Notes: generated from the sequence alone by a model not told the origin. A stretch of DNA of 64,000 nt from Pectinophora gossypiella (GCF_024362695.1 NC_065408.1:10416001-10480000); one strand, 5' to 3'. Shown: positions 45,115-56,512, counted from the first letter of the stretch. A program made the numbers and translations.

Positions 45115-46048
45115 TCTAAAACATGGCGAGGAATGGGGTTCTTCAGGGATACAGATGTAATACAATGTAAAGCATCATAAGGTTTAAAATTATTAAGTCT
45201 CTCATTTCCATTTAAGGCAGACAGTAAAAGAAATTTATTAAACGTCACCCCCCTGTACATAACTTTCGTAACTAGAAGTGACGGGGGGCAAAAAATTATC
45301 TAGATGAATGTAAGCCGAAACTTTATAATTAATGATGCGCTTATCTTTAAAGAACGACATGAGGGTGGAACTTTTGACACTCGCGCCATCCCATCCCGGG
45401 GTATATTTATGTCTGAGTGCCAAGAGACCTTTGCCCCCATTCATGGTTGTCTTATAATTTAAATAAATGCATTCCGACAATTTGTAATTTGCTCGGCTCC
45501 GAGATTTATCCTAAAGGGGTTGTTAGGATAAAGAGTTCGCTAAGTGCATCCAAACGGATGCTCACCCGTTTTGTCTATGCGTTATTAATTTAATAATCTC
45601 AGAAAGACAATTCTTTACAAGTCTGAGATCGTGATTAATACCTACGAATGTTTTATATAAGTTCAGACACTGCAGTTAATCCTTACATTAAATTAAATTA
45701 CACATAACAGGACCATAGGTACATATATACATATCACTACTCTCTCCATAGTTATGTAGTTATTTTATATAATTAGACAGAATGTAAAATAGAGGTCAAA
45801 ATCATAAGGTTATTTAATTAATCTTGTAGGCTATACCATTTAAAATTTAGTAGGTAATTAAAATGTTTAGAACCCCTGCTTCTGACATCGATGTCGCCTT
45901 TTGTCTAATGGTAAACTAAATAAAGGTAGAGGACAGCATTTTCACAATCACAAACATTAAGCTACACTTGCAAAACACTATTATTTAAATATTTTTTAAA
46001 GACGTAAAATAGTACGAATAGTAGTATCTATCTTCCTAGTGTTATCTC
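45115..46048. other. AT-rich DNA
   Basis: Overlapping 80-96-codon minus-strand frames at 44970-45480 partly mirror the LINE relic. Nothing else recognised. Confidence 0.4.
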
Positions 46049-46228
46049 TAACCTAACCGAACCTGCAGATTTGACAGGTCCGGTTTCTTACAGAAGCTTT
46101 TTTTGGACATGACTTATTGTAGATTTGCCGCAGATGGCATTATCTACTTGGCCGGACAAATTTACAGAAGCGACTGGCCGTCTAACCTTCCAACCCGAAG
46201 GGAAAACTAGCCGAATACAGGTTAGGTT
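46049..46228 (-). mobile_element. SINE-C internal fragment, split by the mini-retroposon
   Basis: CAGATTTGACAGGTCCGG and TTTCTTACAGAAGC, then after the insertion TTACAGAAGCGACTGGCCG, CTAACCTTCCAACCCG and ATACAGGTTAGG. This is the middle of SINE-C in reverse. The tRNA-like head is absent. Confidence 0.75.
46098..46161 (-). mobile_element. Mini-retroposon copy 3, 10-bp TSD, nested in SINE-C
   Basis: On the minus strand it begins ATTTGTCCGGCCAAGTAG, contains ATGCCATCTGCGGC and AAATCTACAATAAGTCATG, and ends in A7. TTACAGAAGC is duplicated exactly at 46088-46097 and 46162-46171. Because the uninterrupted SINE-C sequence is known from other copies, this is a clean empty-site/filled-site comparison. 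Confidence 0.92.
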
Positions 46229-46864
46229 GTATTATACAAAAGACAAATACTCGTATTCTAAACAAAGGAGTGGAAATGATCGGAATATTTCCTAGGTATG
46301 GAAATAGAAAACAAACAGCGAAGTGTGAAATCTTCATAGCTGGCTCACTTGCGGATATAAAGTGGATTTTACTACACTTGTATCTCAGCTGGTTATTTGA
46401 ATTTCTACTACAGCATAAAACGAATGAAAATATGGTATAAATATTTCTTACGAGTACTATTAATTCTTTAAATATTCGATTACACAAGCAAAATTACTGA
46501 AACTTTGTGTAGGTATGTATTACTACATTGTTTCATTGTTTTTCCTTATATTTTGTTTTATTGGATAATGGCAGTATAATAAACCGAGTTAAATTTAGAA
46601 CATGCAAAGTTATATTAAGTTTTGTCTTGTTTCAACACATTAACAAAGCGAACACTTTATAGGCTCTAATAGTGATGTTACGAATGTGAATTTTCTCGTC
46701 TCATATTCATATTATTCACGAATAAGAATGCAAATAAACAGGACTATTAATCTAAGTCTCAATTGTGAAATTAAAAGAATACAAATATACAACAGTCATC
46801 ATAAACACATTTCTATGTTACTAGATCGCAAAAAATTGACAATACGAGTATACTATAAAATCAA
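46229..46864. other. AT-rich DNA
   Basis: Nothing recognised. Confidence 0.45.
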
Positions 46865-46872
46865 GCTTTAAA
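46865..46872. repeat. 8-bp target-site duplication, left
   Basis: GCTTTAAA, repeated exactly at 48315-48322 around the large foldback element. Confidence 0.85.
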
Positions 46873-48314
46873 GTGTGCGTCAAGCTAGCGGCCTCAAAAA
46901 AAAAATGGGCACGAAAAAATAATTTGACCATACCAAAAAATAGTACTCTTATTGAAAAAAATAATACCTGTTGTAAAAAAATTAGTACCATCACGGTTCT
47001 GGATTTATAGCCATGTTTTATTGCACTTGCTAGCTTGACGGTGAGCGAAATTTGGCGAGAGTTAACGACAAGGTCTTTCGCTTTGATTTAAACGCCAAAA
47101 AATAGTACCGAAATAGTACTCACCCCCTGCAAAATACCGAAAGTAGTACTTCAACGGTTCCAAAGTTATAAAGGCAGTTCTTTGATCCCGCTAGCTTGAC
47201 GTTTTGAAAATACCTATTATCTGGGGAATGCTTGCATACTTCAGTTTGTAACTAATGTCAATGAACTCGTATGAAATAGTACTCCCCACCATCATAATTT
47301 GGACCTGATTCTCTTTGTAGAAATATGTCAAAAAGTCATTATAACCTATGTCATACATTTATCAAGACAAGTACAGTCGCGAACAAAATTATTACACATG
47401 GTCAAGAATGTTGTCAGATTTCAGTATTTTTCCCCATTTTTGGGTAAAAATTGGTGAAGTGCCAGGGTTGTCAGATGAAAGTAATATCATTGTTGAAACT
47501 CTTTGAGTTATTCTACAAATACTGCAAATTGTTTATTAACAAACACTTCGATCCGTAACAAATTCAACATGAAGGTATAAATTATAAAATAAAACAGCAG
47601 ATTAAAAATGTATTATGATGTATTAAAATCACAGATTGTTTTCGATAAGAACTAGACCCAGGCAGCCATTTTCTATTAAAATTAGTGCATATGGGTGTAT
47701 GCAATAGGAATTTTTTGTAATAGCAGCACTCTGAAGTGCAAAGAAATGGTAGGGTAGACCTCCAAAATGGCAATACTTACGAATAAATTGTGAGGTTATG
47801 TAATTGTCTACGTGACTGTATCAACAACAAATGTATGGCATAGGTTATGATGATTTTTTAACATTTCTACAAAGAGAATCGGATCAAAATTATGATGGTA
47901 GGGAGTACTATTTCATACGAGTTTATTGACATTAGTTACATACTGAAGTATGCAAGCGTTCCCCAGATAATAGGTATTTTCAAAACGTCAAGCTAGCGGG
48001 ATCAAAGAACTGCCTTTATAACTTTGGAACCGTTGAAGTACTACTTTCGGTATTTTGCAGGGGGTGAGTACTATTTCGGTACTATTTTTTGGCGTTTAAA
48101 TCAAAGCGAAAGACCTTGTCGTTAACTCTCGCCAAATTTCGCTCACCGTCAAGCTAGCAAGAGCAATAAAACATGGCTATAAATCCAGAACCGTGATGGT
48201 ACTAATTTTTTTACAACAGGTACTATTTTTTTCAATAAGAGTACTATTTTTTGGTATGGTCAAATTATTTTTTCGTGCCCATTTTTTTTTTGAGGCCGTT
48301 AGCTTGACGCACAC
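46873..48314. mobile_element. 1442-bp foldback element, about 495-bp inverted arms
   Basis: The left arm (46873 to about 47371) and right arm (about 47821 to 48314) are near-identical inverted copies. Ends are GTGTGCGTCAAGC and GCTTGACGCACAC, flanked by the perfect duplication GCTTTAAA. The motif CGTCAAGCTAGC occurs three times per arm in alternating orientation (46878, 47029, 47190 and 47986, 48147, 48298, the last with one change). AATAGTAC motifs are also repeated. No transposase frame exists, so it is non-autonomous. Long arms and an 8-bp TSD fit Mutator-like or other 8-bp-TSD superfamilies, but none is proven. Confidence 0.93.
47372..47820. mobile_element. Possible nested element in the foldback spacer
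   Basis: The spacer between the arms begins TACAGTCGCG and ends CGTGACTGTA, a 10-bp imperfect inverted repeat. These ends resemble the MITE at 56513-56640 (TACAGTCATGAGC). This suggests the spacer is an inserted element of that family, but homology beyond the ends was not seen. Confidence 0.4.
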
Positions 48315-48418
48315 GCTTTAAAAGAACTGTTGTAATTGTAACTACGTGGGCCTCTGAATTATTATTTACCAGGAATCATCCAATGAAAAATTCACTCAGC
48401 ACACTTTTTAGTCTCTCC

Positions 48419-48536
48419 TTCCCTCGTGTGGGTTGTGAGGTGGAGTACCAACCTCATCAAACCTGGTGTCTGGGTTACTATTGAGCCGCCAAAGGCCCCT
48501 GACATGGCTCATGTAACGACTACTTACTTACATCAC
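48419..48536 (-). mobile_element. SINE-B 3' fragment
   Basis: CGTGTGGGTTGTGAGGTGG, AGTACCAACCTCATCAAACC and CCCCTGACATGGCTCATGTAA in plus-strand order. 5'-truncated minus-strand SINE-B; the core and head are missing. Confidence 0.85.
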
Positions 48537-49036
48537 TTTCTAGTAAAAATAACAATATTCGAGGATAAGCGGAAACCATAGCCAAATTTCTGATGGAAGT
48601 TGCTATTAATACTAGGCAATATAGAAAAATAAAAATATAAATTTGATTTATTTTATGAATATTCGCTAATGAAAATACGAGTAAAAGTACGAAAGTACGA
48701 AAGTAGTAGAAAATACGGTATTTCTTACGTCACTAAGCTCTAAGGCGATAATAATACTATAGGTATTTCGATGCACAAACTTGTAACTCAGTCGGTATTA
48801 CTTTGTTTAACAAGTTTCTAATCTGTGGAAATCTTCAACAGTATCAGGCTGGTGAAGTGACAATGTCACACGTAGTATCGACAGCAGCTATCCAAACTAG
48901 CGAAGTTGGTAAGTAGCCGACAGACGGGAGTTTCACAATACGCGAGTGTTTGTGCAAGCGAGGCACGACAGCGGGCCAGGTTTGACCGTAATCTGTAGTA
49001 GAATAAATTGAGTAATTGTTTATTTAAGTAACATAT
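48537..49036. other. AT-rich DNA
   Basis: 48880-49000 is GC-richer. Nothing recognised. Confidence 0.4.
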
Positions 49037-49049
49037 TGGCACCAATGAG

Positions 49050-49368
49050 CCGTGGTAGCCCAGTTGGTAGAACTCTTGCCTCTCTCTTTAAGGTCGCAGG
49101 TCGAATCCAGCACAGGCCTAAACTAATGATTGTCGTATTTGTTTTCGAATTCATGTTTGGTTCATAAATGATTATCACGTGCTCAGGGGTAAAGGAAAAC
49201 ATCGTGAGGAAAACATCGGAAAACAAGGTGAATCCACATTCCTGAGAAATGCACTTTCGGAGGTGGGAAGGTCAGTCAGGCAGTCGTTGCTGTAAAAAAA
49301 CAGACCTGTCAAATCTTCAGGTTAGGTAAGCGGACCCTAATGGGAAATGCTAGGGAGATAATGATAAC
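49050..49368 (+). mobile_element. SINE-C, full length, 13-bp TSD
   Basis: Head CCGTGGTAGCCCAGTTGG; B box GCAGGTCGAATCCAGC (one base lost); body TTCATGTTTGGTTCATAAATG, GTAAAGGAAAACATCGTGAGG and TTCTGAG/GCACTTTCGGAGG; 3' region GACCTGTCAAATCTTCAGG, TAAGCGGACCC and GGGAGATAATGATAAC. TGGCACCAATGAG is duplicated exactly at 49037-49049 and 49369-49381. It defines the true 3' end of family C, showing that the SINE-B tail at 4192-4307 is not part of it. Confidence 0.93.
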
Positions 49369-49381
49369 TGGCACCAATGAG

Positions 49382-49900
49382 TCATTAATTTATCTTAAGT
49401 GCAGTTTCACTAACACAGTCGGCTCGACCATTATAGAGGGTGATATGGCTTACCACCTCTCACGTTGGTCTAACAGAAAGCTCGGTGAGGCGTGGGTACT
49501 TAGTTCATCTTGCGGTGGATGTACCTCTGGCTATGCCAATTGGCATATAGTCGTCAGCTTATGTTATGTGTCTGATCACTTGGCACCATCGTAGGTATCC
49601 ATCTTAAGACTTCGTATCAAAATTGGCTGCTACTTGTCTTTTAATTACTTATAGGGAATTACATTATGTAATGAAGGCATTGATATAAAAGAGATAATTA
49701 GTCTACAAAAGAGGAAGAAAATAAAATATGCAGCAAATAAAAACTGTTATAGTGTCTTTCAAATCTTTATGTAAATAGTTTCCATAATGAGTATCCATTA
49801 GCAAACAATGTGAAGATGTAATCGGCTTGCGATCGCGCAACCGAGCGACACTGCACGCCGGTTGGTATAGCCATTGTACGCCGCGGCTGTTGGTGTGACT
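49382..49900. other. Intergenic DNA
   Basis: CCATCTTAAGACTTCGTA at about 49598 resembles CCATCTTAGGACTTCGTA at about 56078, an unclassified shared repeat. No gene recognised. Confidence 0.4.
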
Positions 49901-49968
49901 AGATTTGTCCGGCCAAGTAGTTAATGCCATCTGCGGCAAATCAACAATAAGTCACATCAAAAAAAAAA
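49901..49968 (+). mobile_element. Mini-retroposon copy 4, probable 8-bp TSD
   Basis: AGATTTGTCCGGCCAAGTAG, ATGCCATCTGCGGC, AATCAACAATAAGTCACATC and A10. GTGTGACT at 49893-49900 and GTGTGGCT after the A-run differ by one base. Confidence 0.85.
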
Positions 49969-50129
49969 GTGTGGCTATCAATGCAACCTTGCCAGTTACT
50001 TAAGCATTTTAAATAACTTAGATTATATTTTACGCTAGATTAATAATTATGATGTTTGTGTATTCTATTTTATATTGTGGGGAAAACAGCTGCATTTAAG
50101 AATCGCTTATTTATAAAATCTTTATATTT
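49969..50129. other. AT-rich DNA
   Basis: Nothing recognised. Confidence 0.4.
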
Positions 50130-50237
50130 CATTAGTGTCAGGGGCTTTGTCAGGGGTCTTTAGCGACTCAATAGTAACTCTGACAACAGGTTTGAAGATG
50201 AGTCATTGATCTGAAAACCCGTACGAGAGAAGAAGAA
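50130..50237 (+). mobile_element. SINE-B 3'-tail fragment
   Basis: TGTCAGGGGCTTTGTCAGGG, CGACTCAATAGTAACTCTGAC and CCCGTACGAGAGAAGAAGAAGG. Decayed plus-strand 3' tail. Confidence 0.6.
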
Positions 50238-50629
50238 GGTTAGGTTAATATCAAATCAATTTTTAATTTGGGAAAAAATCAACGAAAAAGAGCTCGTTCT
50301 CTTCAAAATAATAATATGACTATAAAGTTTATTACTAAGTATAGCAAATCAAAATTTCAATACTATACCAAACACGAATTAAACAAATCTAGAAAGTTTT
50401 ATATTGTTTGTCTACCTCACACTATCCAGAAACTAGAAGAGATTCATGTTAAAATATACACTCAACAAAATCCAGTCCCGCCACCAAACCGTATCTTACA
50501 CAACTTAAAATACCAAATTCTCAAGCTAACTCAAACGCCCTTAACTTTTGCAGCAGACAGTACTAGTATTGAAGCAGGAGCTAACGACCAAAATGTTCCG
50601 GGCAGATAAATTTTATACTTTTTATCGGG
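50238..50629. other. Unassigned open frame region
   Basis: A 113-codon plus-strand frame (50268-50609) is lysine- and asparagine-rich without a recognisable domain. It overlaps another frame at 50548-50925. Not called as genes. Confidence 0.3.
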
Positions 50630-50800
50630 TGTCTCCGACGTCCGCCGTTTGCGCCGCGGCGGGCGCAGAAGTGGCTGAGATAACAACTGCGCCGCGACAA
50701 GAGCCCTTGCAACTTGCGCTAACTTGCGCCAACTTGCGCCCCGTTTGCAACTTTGCCCGCAAATGCACCACCTCAGCCCACCGCGCGACAGAAACGACAG
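50630..50800. other. CpG-rich block with AACTTGCGC repeats
   Basis: A sharp CpG-rich island with GCGCCGCGGCGGGCGC and three near-tandem AACTTGCGC motifs at about 50710-50738. It may be a promoter-proximal or exonic block of an unseen gene. A related CAACTTGCGCCCCG occurs at about 12183. Confidence 0.3.
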
Positions 50801-52649
50801 GGTTCCGAGAAAAACATTGTCTTAGCAATGAATATTCAGAGAATACTCTGCAGTTTTACGTGGAAATGTCCCGTTTGCTGTGTTATCATAACTGCTGTAT
50901 TCATCGTGTTTTGTTAAGACTATAAAACTGAACAGTGAAAAATTCTAAGCAAGATATTATTTATATACTTAAGTGAATCCCACAAAATAAGGTAATCATA
51001 CTAATGCGTTTCCGACTCGCAGTATCTCCGCAGGGAAACGGCAGATTATTTCTGAGTATCATAATACTGCCCATTTCCTAGGAAATAAGCGTAGCGAGAC
51101 TTTGTCTCTGGAGGTTTGAAAAATAAGAGGATTTAGGAAAATAGTGGTGAGTTAAAAGGAACGCTATGGCAATAAACACAAGAACGGATGGAGAATTTAT
51201 AGTTGCAACCCGGCGTCGGGCACGTTTTACTTGACAGTGTAGTTTGTAAGTGCGCAAGATAACAGCTGGGTGGTGGAGGGTCGCAACCTCGCAGCCTCGC
51301 AACTTCAACGGAACTCGACGACCGCTTACCAAGAGGCTGGATTGCTTGAATTATCTGCACTCACAATATTCCCTTTTCAAAAATTTTACGAGTTTAAGAG
51401 CAGCTCCGATGAATTATGAAAAGTTTTTTGTTTGCCTGTGTTCGAAATGCAAGAAGCTTTGCTGAACATTGTATTCTCAACAAATGCCCGTACGTCGCAA
51501 TAATACGACACAACTCAAATGTGGTTTTGTCTTTTTGATTTAGCGGTACTTAATTAATGAATGAATACAGCTTACGTATGTCCAACCCGGAATAGTTTTC
51601 ATCTGAACGAATAGCGGCGGCTGGTCTCGCGAGGCAGCCTTTGTGAGAGACCCTCGTTAGCGAGGCCACTTCAAAGTCACGCACAAAGGACCGGCGGTCT
51701 ACCTGCCACTAATGGGAATAAGCCTTTATTGTTCTTTATCTGTACTTCACTGATAGTTTCATTTCGTCCCCCAGAGCTTTGGCTCTTGTCAATACATTTA
51801 AGGCACCCGAAGACAAATGACACGACATCGTAAAAGAGTAGTCACTGACTCGCTGTTCTATTCGCATTTGATGTTCGGTGGACATAAAAGTTAGGAAAAC
51901 CAGCCAAATCGTAACCAAGCGTATCGGTTACATTTATTTTATAAGGATAAATAAAAAATGAAAAAAAAATTTTTTCTTTAATACAATTTGTAGGAAGGTA
52001 AAAAATATGTCTTAAATTATTCTGTACATTTCTATGTTACGCACGAAATGTTCCACTTGCTCCGCTATAATAGGAACAGCAAAAGACTGAAGCCTGCAAC
52101 AGTCAGTGTTTTCCTAACACTAAGTAAGTATAATAATATTTTCTTAACGTTTCAACTAAAGTGTATAAGAATTTACTTACCGCGTTTATAATGCCGCGTA
52201 TCCAATTACATCAGACAGGATCTCTACAATAATTGGGTATGTGATCTATAGGTACATAATACATAAATTATAGGTACTTCCTGTATTGATGTGACCTCTT
52301 TAAGCCAGATCATTCTGGCGAGTAGGCGCGTTCGTTTAAAAGTTAGTGTTCTTGAATGACATGAATGGAATAGAATATCTTGAGAGAGTGTTTACGGCGT
52401 TGTGAGCCTAGCACCGATCTGAGGGATTTACACCTGCTATATCGCTCTTTGCAACATTGACCCTGGATGAAATATAGAACATGAAAAGCGTTTTCTTTCG
52501 ACAATAATTCCCGGGATATCGTAATAAATAAAGCATCGCTAGCAACTACTTTTAGAAAGTTTGTACTCAGAGTTACTCGCTATGCTCCTATACTATTGAA
52601 AAAGCCTCGTAACGGTAAAAAGGAACAAATAAGATATACCTACTTCATC
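50801..52649. other. Intergenic DNA
   Basis: GC-richer patches at 51240-51340 and 51600-51700 contain short frames without domains. Nothing else recognised. Confidence 0.35.
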
Positions 52650-53060
52650 ATCACTAATTTAAGAGCCACACTCTTGTCAGTGTAGCATACCTCTCCATGC
52701 AAATTTTTAGGCAAAAATAGAGCAGTGGTTTCCCTCTTGCCTTCTGTCCCGCAGTACTCTGTCTGACGTGAGTGCGATGGCGCCCAGAGTAGTCTATTTC
52801 AAAACTGTACTAGGGCTCCCGTTTTCCACATCTGTCAGGTTCCACGTTATACGTAGTCCCTGTGACTTGTCCCTTCCGTCCTGCATTGCAGTACCGATGG
52901 CGCCCACCTCCGCCTCTGCAACCGTTGAGGTCTTCACCCGTATCCCTGGGCAAGGGTTCTACGTACCCCGTAGGTGTGGGTCCCTATCCGAACTGAGCAA
53001 CCATCTCACTCCGGCCTACTGAAGTAAGAGGCTCTGTTTCCCCTGGGGCCGGATTAATGG
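52650..53060. repeat. GC-rich putative repeat of unknown type
   Basis: CATACCTCTCCATGCAAAT, GGCAAAAATAGAGCAGTGG and TTTCCCTCTTGCCTTCTGTC lead into a GC-rich stretch with GATGGCGCCC twice (about 52776 and 52896). The flavour and the abrupt composition change suggest a LINE-derived or other repeat rather than a host exon. An 84-codon frame (52768-53022) has no recognised domain. Confidence 0.4.
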
Positions 53061-53247
53061 TCTAGTATGAAACCAAAAACGAAATACATACTTACATTAA
53101 TAAAAACTTAGTGCCTACAAGAGTAATTTATCAATTTGTAGCACAATGTCACTTTGTTGTAAGTGACAAGGCGGCCGGCCGCATATATAAACCTAAGGCC
53201 CCAGGTGGTCTACGGTTTCCTACGGAATACCTAAAACCACTTAAGTA

Positions 53248-53305
53248 TATACACAAACTCACGCCCGTAATGGGGTGGGCGAGACTACAAGCAATTGGAT
53301 GACAA
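53248..53305 (-). mobile_element. LINE 3'-tail relic
   Basis: TATACACAAACTCACGCCCG and TAATGGGGTGGGCGAGAC form the reverse of the LINE ending. Confidence 0.6.
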
Positions 53306-53756
53306 CTGGTAATTTAAATACGAAATTATAACATGTATATATATATATATAAGGGCGCGAAGATTATTTATTATTTGAAAGAACTATTCGACCCTCTTAC
53401 CTACGAATTGTTCACCGTAGCCTCTCCATGAATAAATGTTGTATTCCTCACGTTTCCTAATGGATATTTTAATTGTATTTTTTTTATAACCGGGTAGTTC
53501 TTTGTATAACAAATATTTATTCATTTCAAAACATTATAACTGCCTCCTAGACGCGTAATAGATACCTCCCATTAAAAGTTTCAAAGAAAACTTACCTATT
53601 CGAACTGTTGTAACGAAACTATAGTGGTGTGTATTTCACTTTACGGTTTGCAAGAGTTTTTATACGTTATTATTTTCATAATGTATTTCTCTTTGATTTG
53701 CGATACTTTTGAAATTAGATTAAGTTATTAAATGCAAATTTCGGAGATTGTTTTTT
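53306..53756. other. AT-rich DNA with (AT)n run
   Basis: (AT)n at about 53335-53352. Nothing else. Confidence 0.45.
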
Positions 53757-53768
53757 TCCTAGAAGGCT

Positions 53769-53846
53769 GGCCGGAGGAAGCACTGGAGAGAGTCCTGGAA
53801 GAAATAGAGAGAGACCTATGCCCAGCAGTGGGATACTTTAGGCTAG
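53769..53846 (+). pseudogene. RTE-like LINE ORF2 end relic
   Basis: One frame reads GRRKHWRESWKK, stop, then RETYAQQWDTLG and a stop. Compare the EAYAQQWASYG end at 34816-34917. Internal stop and short length mark it as a dead fragment. Confidence 0.65.
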
Positions 53847-55069
53847 GTAAGGTAAGAAGAATTTTGGAGAGATCAAAAGTTTTTAAATAGTCATAATGCC
53901 CAGCACGGAATTCAAACTTGAAATCTTCAGATTTTAATTTTCAGAAAGTGACTATTTAGGTAATCTTTGACATCTCTTGTATTCAAAGAGAAAGGTAAAT
54001 AAAATTAGGAGAAGGTGTTGCAAAGAAATAGGAGTAGCTCTGATTACTATCCAGCAACTGGCCTTAGTAACTTCACGAGAGATAAATGAATTTCGGCGTA
54101 GGTACAATATTTAGTAAATTAACATTATTAAGTAGGAATCTATTATCGACGGCAGTTGATGAATATTGAACGCGTCTTGAGGGCTGCTCGTAACGCGGGC
54201 TTAGCTTCGCACAAGTATCTATTATTTCCAAGGCAATTATATACAGAGGAGCAATGATAGGATTTTGGAGGATCAGCGTGTGCTGAATTACATCGAGAGG
54301 ACTTATCGTATCGTTTATTTACTTTCTACCTAAGATGAAATACTTATATAGTTACGGCCTATGTATTCTATGTAAGTATGAACTAAAAAAGACAGTATTG
54401 CTGCGAAATCATGAAAAAAGAAGTGAATTACAACTCGCCTGTCTGTTTGCTTTTCACGCCAAAACTATTGAACAGATTTCGATGAAAATTTGGCTCATAT
54501 ATAGTTTGAAATCACAAAGGGCACATGGGGGAAGTTTTAAGTTTGTTCCTGGATTCTTTCTAGAACTAGCGAGCTTTTGAGAGATGGACTTACACTTTAC
54601 TTATCGCATCGACCGTAAGGTCATTGACTGACTAATAAGTTATTGGACTTACCTAAGTCTAAAATGTATTTAAGTACTTACAACATAAACAAAACAGTTA
54701 CTTACAGTACAGAAAAATAAACAAAAAAAAATAAACAAAACTAAACATAAAACAAATACACACATAACACACACACACACACACATACACACGCACATTG
54801 AACACACACACATACACATACACATTTAACAGTCATACTAAACCTTAATTAAAAGACCGCTTCGCAAATGTACCCATAATGCTGGTTGCGTTACCCAACC
54901 TTCTGCTGCTGTTGTGGCTGCTTACCTAAGTTAGTAGACAACAAATATATATAAGTATAAGAAACAAAAAGGAATAATGTATTAACATCGTAATAACCTG
55001 TCTGGACTTGACTGGGATCACGATGCCGCGTGTCTGGCATAATGGGAGTCTAAGGCCGGACGCACTTGG
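53847..55069. other. AT-rich DNA with A/C-rich low-complexity tract
   Basis: 54700-54835 is a low-complexity AAACA/CACA tract including (CA)n at about 54765-54785. A plus-strand frame at 54335-54580 has no domain. Confidence 0.45.
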
Positions 55070-55130
55070 GACGTGTTTTCGTACGAATTTGGTTCGTACG
55101 GTATGACGTACATACTCGTACGAACACGTC
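55070..55130. repeat. Nested hairpin, TCGTACGA-rich
   Basis: GACGTGTTTTCGTACGA pairs with TCGTACGAACACGTC (2-nt bulge). Within it CGTACGAATTTGGTTCGTACG is a second palindrome. It may be the core of a MITE. TSDs were not identified. Confidence 0.65.
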
Positions 55131-55946
55131 GACAATCACAACCTTCCAAGTAGTATGTATTCCCATGTATTCGCGCATGCTCGGTGCGACGTTGTACAAG
55201 AAGTAGTCCTGCATTGTAAATCTCAACGTACTTAATTATCAAAGATAAAACTTGTTGTAGGTATTTTTTGTCATTTCGCGAGGTAATCTAGGTAAGGTGG
55301 CAACTCGCACTCATGAAAACTGGCTCGTGTGCCAGTTGACACGCTGGAGTTATGTGGTCAGCTCGCACGAAAAGTTGACAGGATATGAAATCACAATAAA
55401 TCCAATTAAGTAAGTATTGTACGCACAACTCGAAATTGTTTCTATACTCGTATACGCATCTAAAATGCGATCGGCTTTATAGACGATGGGCTTGTTACTT
55501 TAATCTATTCTCACGTTCATGTTTATCTTATGATATGATTCATTCGCGTATTACTCTTTGACACATCATATTGTAATTAACAACGTGAAGTTAGATAATA
55601 ATTATTATGTCGGTTAATAAGTTTTTAATAAGCACCTACTACTACTAAAATTGTTTCGTTGAGTGCGAACTTACCTAATAAACTTTCAAAACTCGTATTC
55701 AAATAAACTTTCCTATCACAGGAGAAACTTCTGGTGGGTGCTATGTGAAATTTATACAGAGTCTTGTGTAATCAGTCACCCGATGAACGATTGGTGGGAG
55801 TTTTATGATGAAAATAGCAACTCTGGTCAACATAAAAAAGCTCAATTGACAGCGAATAAAAGCAGAGAACGTGTTCAACTGCTTATTTCCCGAGCATGTC
55901 GTAAAAACCGACGGAGGGATTGTTTCTTTAGAGTGACATATGTCTC
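55131..55946. other. Intergenic DNA, unassigned frame
   Basis: A plus-strand frame at 55663-55962 (99 codons) has no domain I recognise and runs into the hairpin below. Confidence 0.35.
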
Positions 55947-55989
55947 GTCTCTTTCGTACTAAGCTGTATACCGTTAGTGCGAAAGAGAC
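55947..55989. repeat. Hairpin, 16-bp arms
   Basis: GTCTCTTTCGTACTAA and TTAGTGCGAAAGAGAC pair with one mismatch around an 11-nt loop. Confidence 0.7.
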
Positions 55990-56512
55990 AAATCTCGTTC
56001 TAATCATACTACGTTATAACAGATATAACGATAGATTAATCATTAGTCAACCAACATACATTTCTCTGTAATCCATCTTAGGACTTCGTACCAAAAAGTG
56101 ACTGCAAGTTGGCTTCTGATTATGTGCGTTTAGCGATGAATCTGTGATATATAGGTACGAGCAATTTAGCCCCAATCTACCTCATAAGTAGACAAGGCGT
56201 GAAGCTATATCGTGACCTCCTTTACAATTAACGTTGCTATTCGAAGCACCCAGTACAATCAGCAGGAACATACACAGTATTCGGATACCTGTATATATTG
56301 ACTGGATACATAGACTGAGAATACAGATACAACCAACGCTAGTGGAGAGTGTAACCTCGATACCGGCGCCTTGGCTTATGAAACCAGGATGAGAATTCAT
56401 TAGTGTTATCTGATTGTCACTCAAACTAAAGTAGACTCGGTAGCTTGGAGTGCTAGTATTATGACTGGAAGTTAGACATCCTGAAGTTAGCAAAACATAT
56501 CAAAAAGCACAG
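55990..56512. other. Unassigned minus-strand open frame region
   Basis: A 103-codon minus-strand frame (56182-56493) includes a hydrophobic stretch that could be a membrane segment (VGCICILSLCIQ). No family recognised. Could be chance. Confidence 0.25.

Noticed and set aside
50548..50925. 125-codon open frame as a gene
   Set aside because: No recognisable domain. It crosses from AT-rich through the CpG-rich block and back, which suggests chance.
56182..56493. Membrane protein gene on the minus strand
   Set aside because: A hydrophobic segment is present, but there is no family match I can name and no exon or promoter context. Kept only as an unassigned region.
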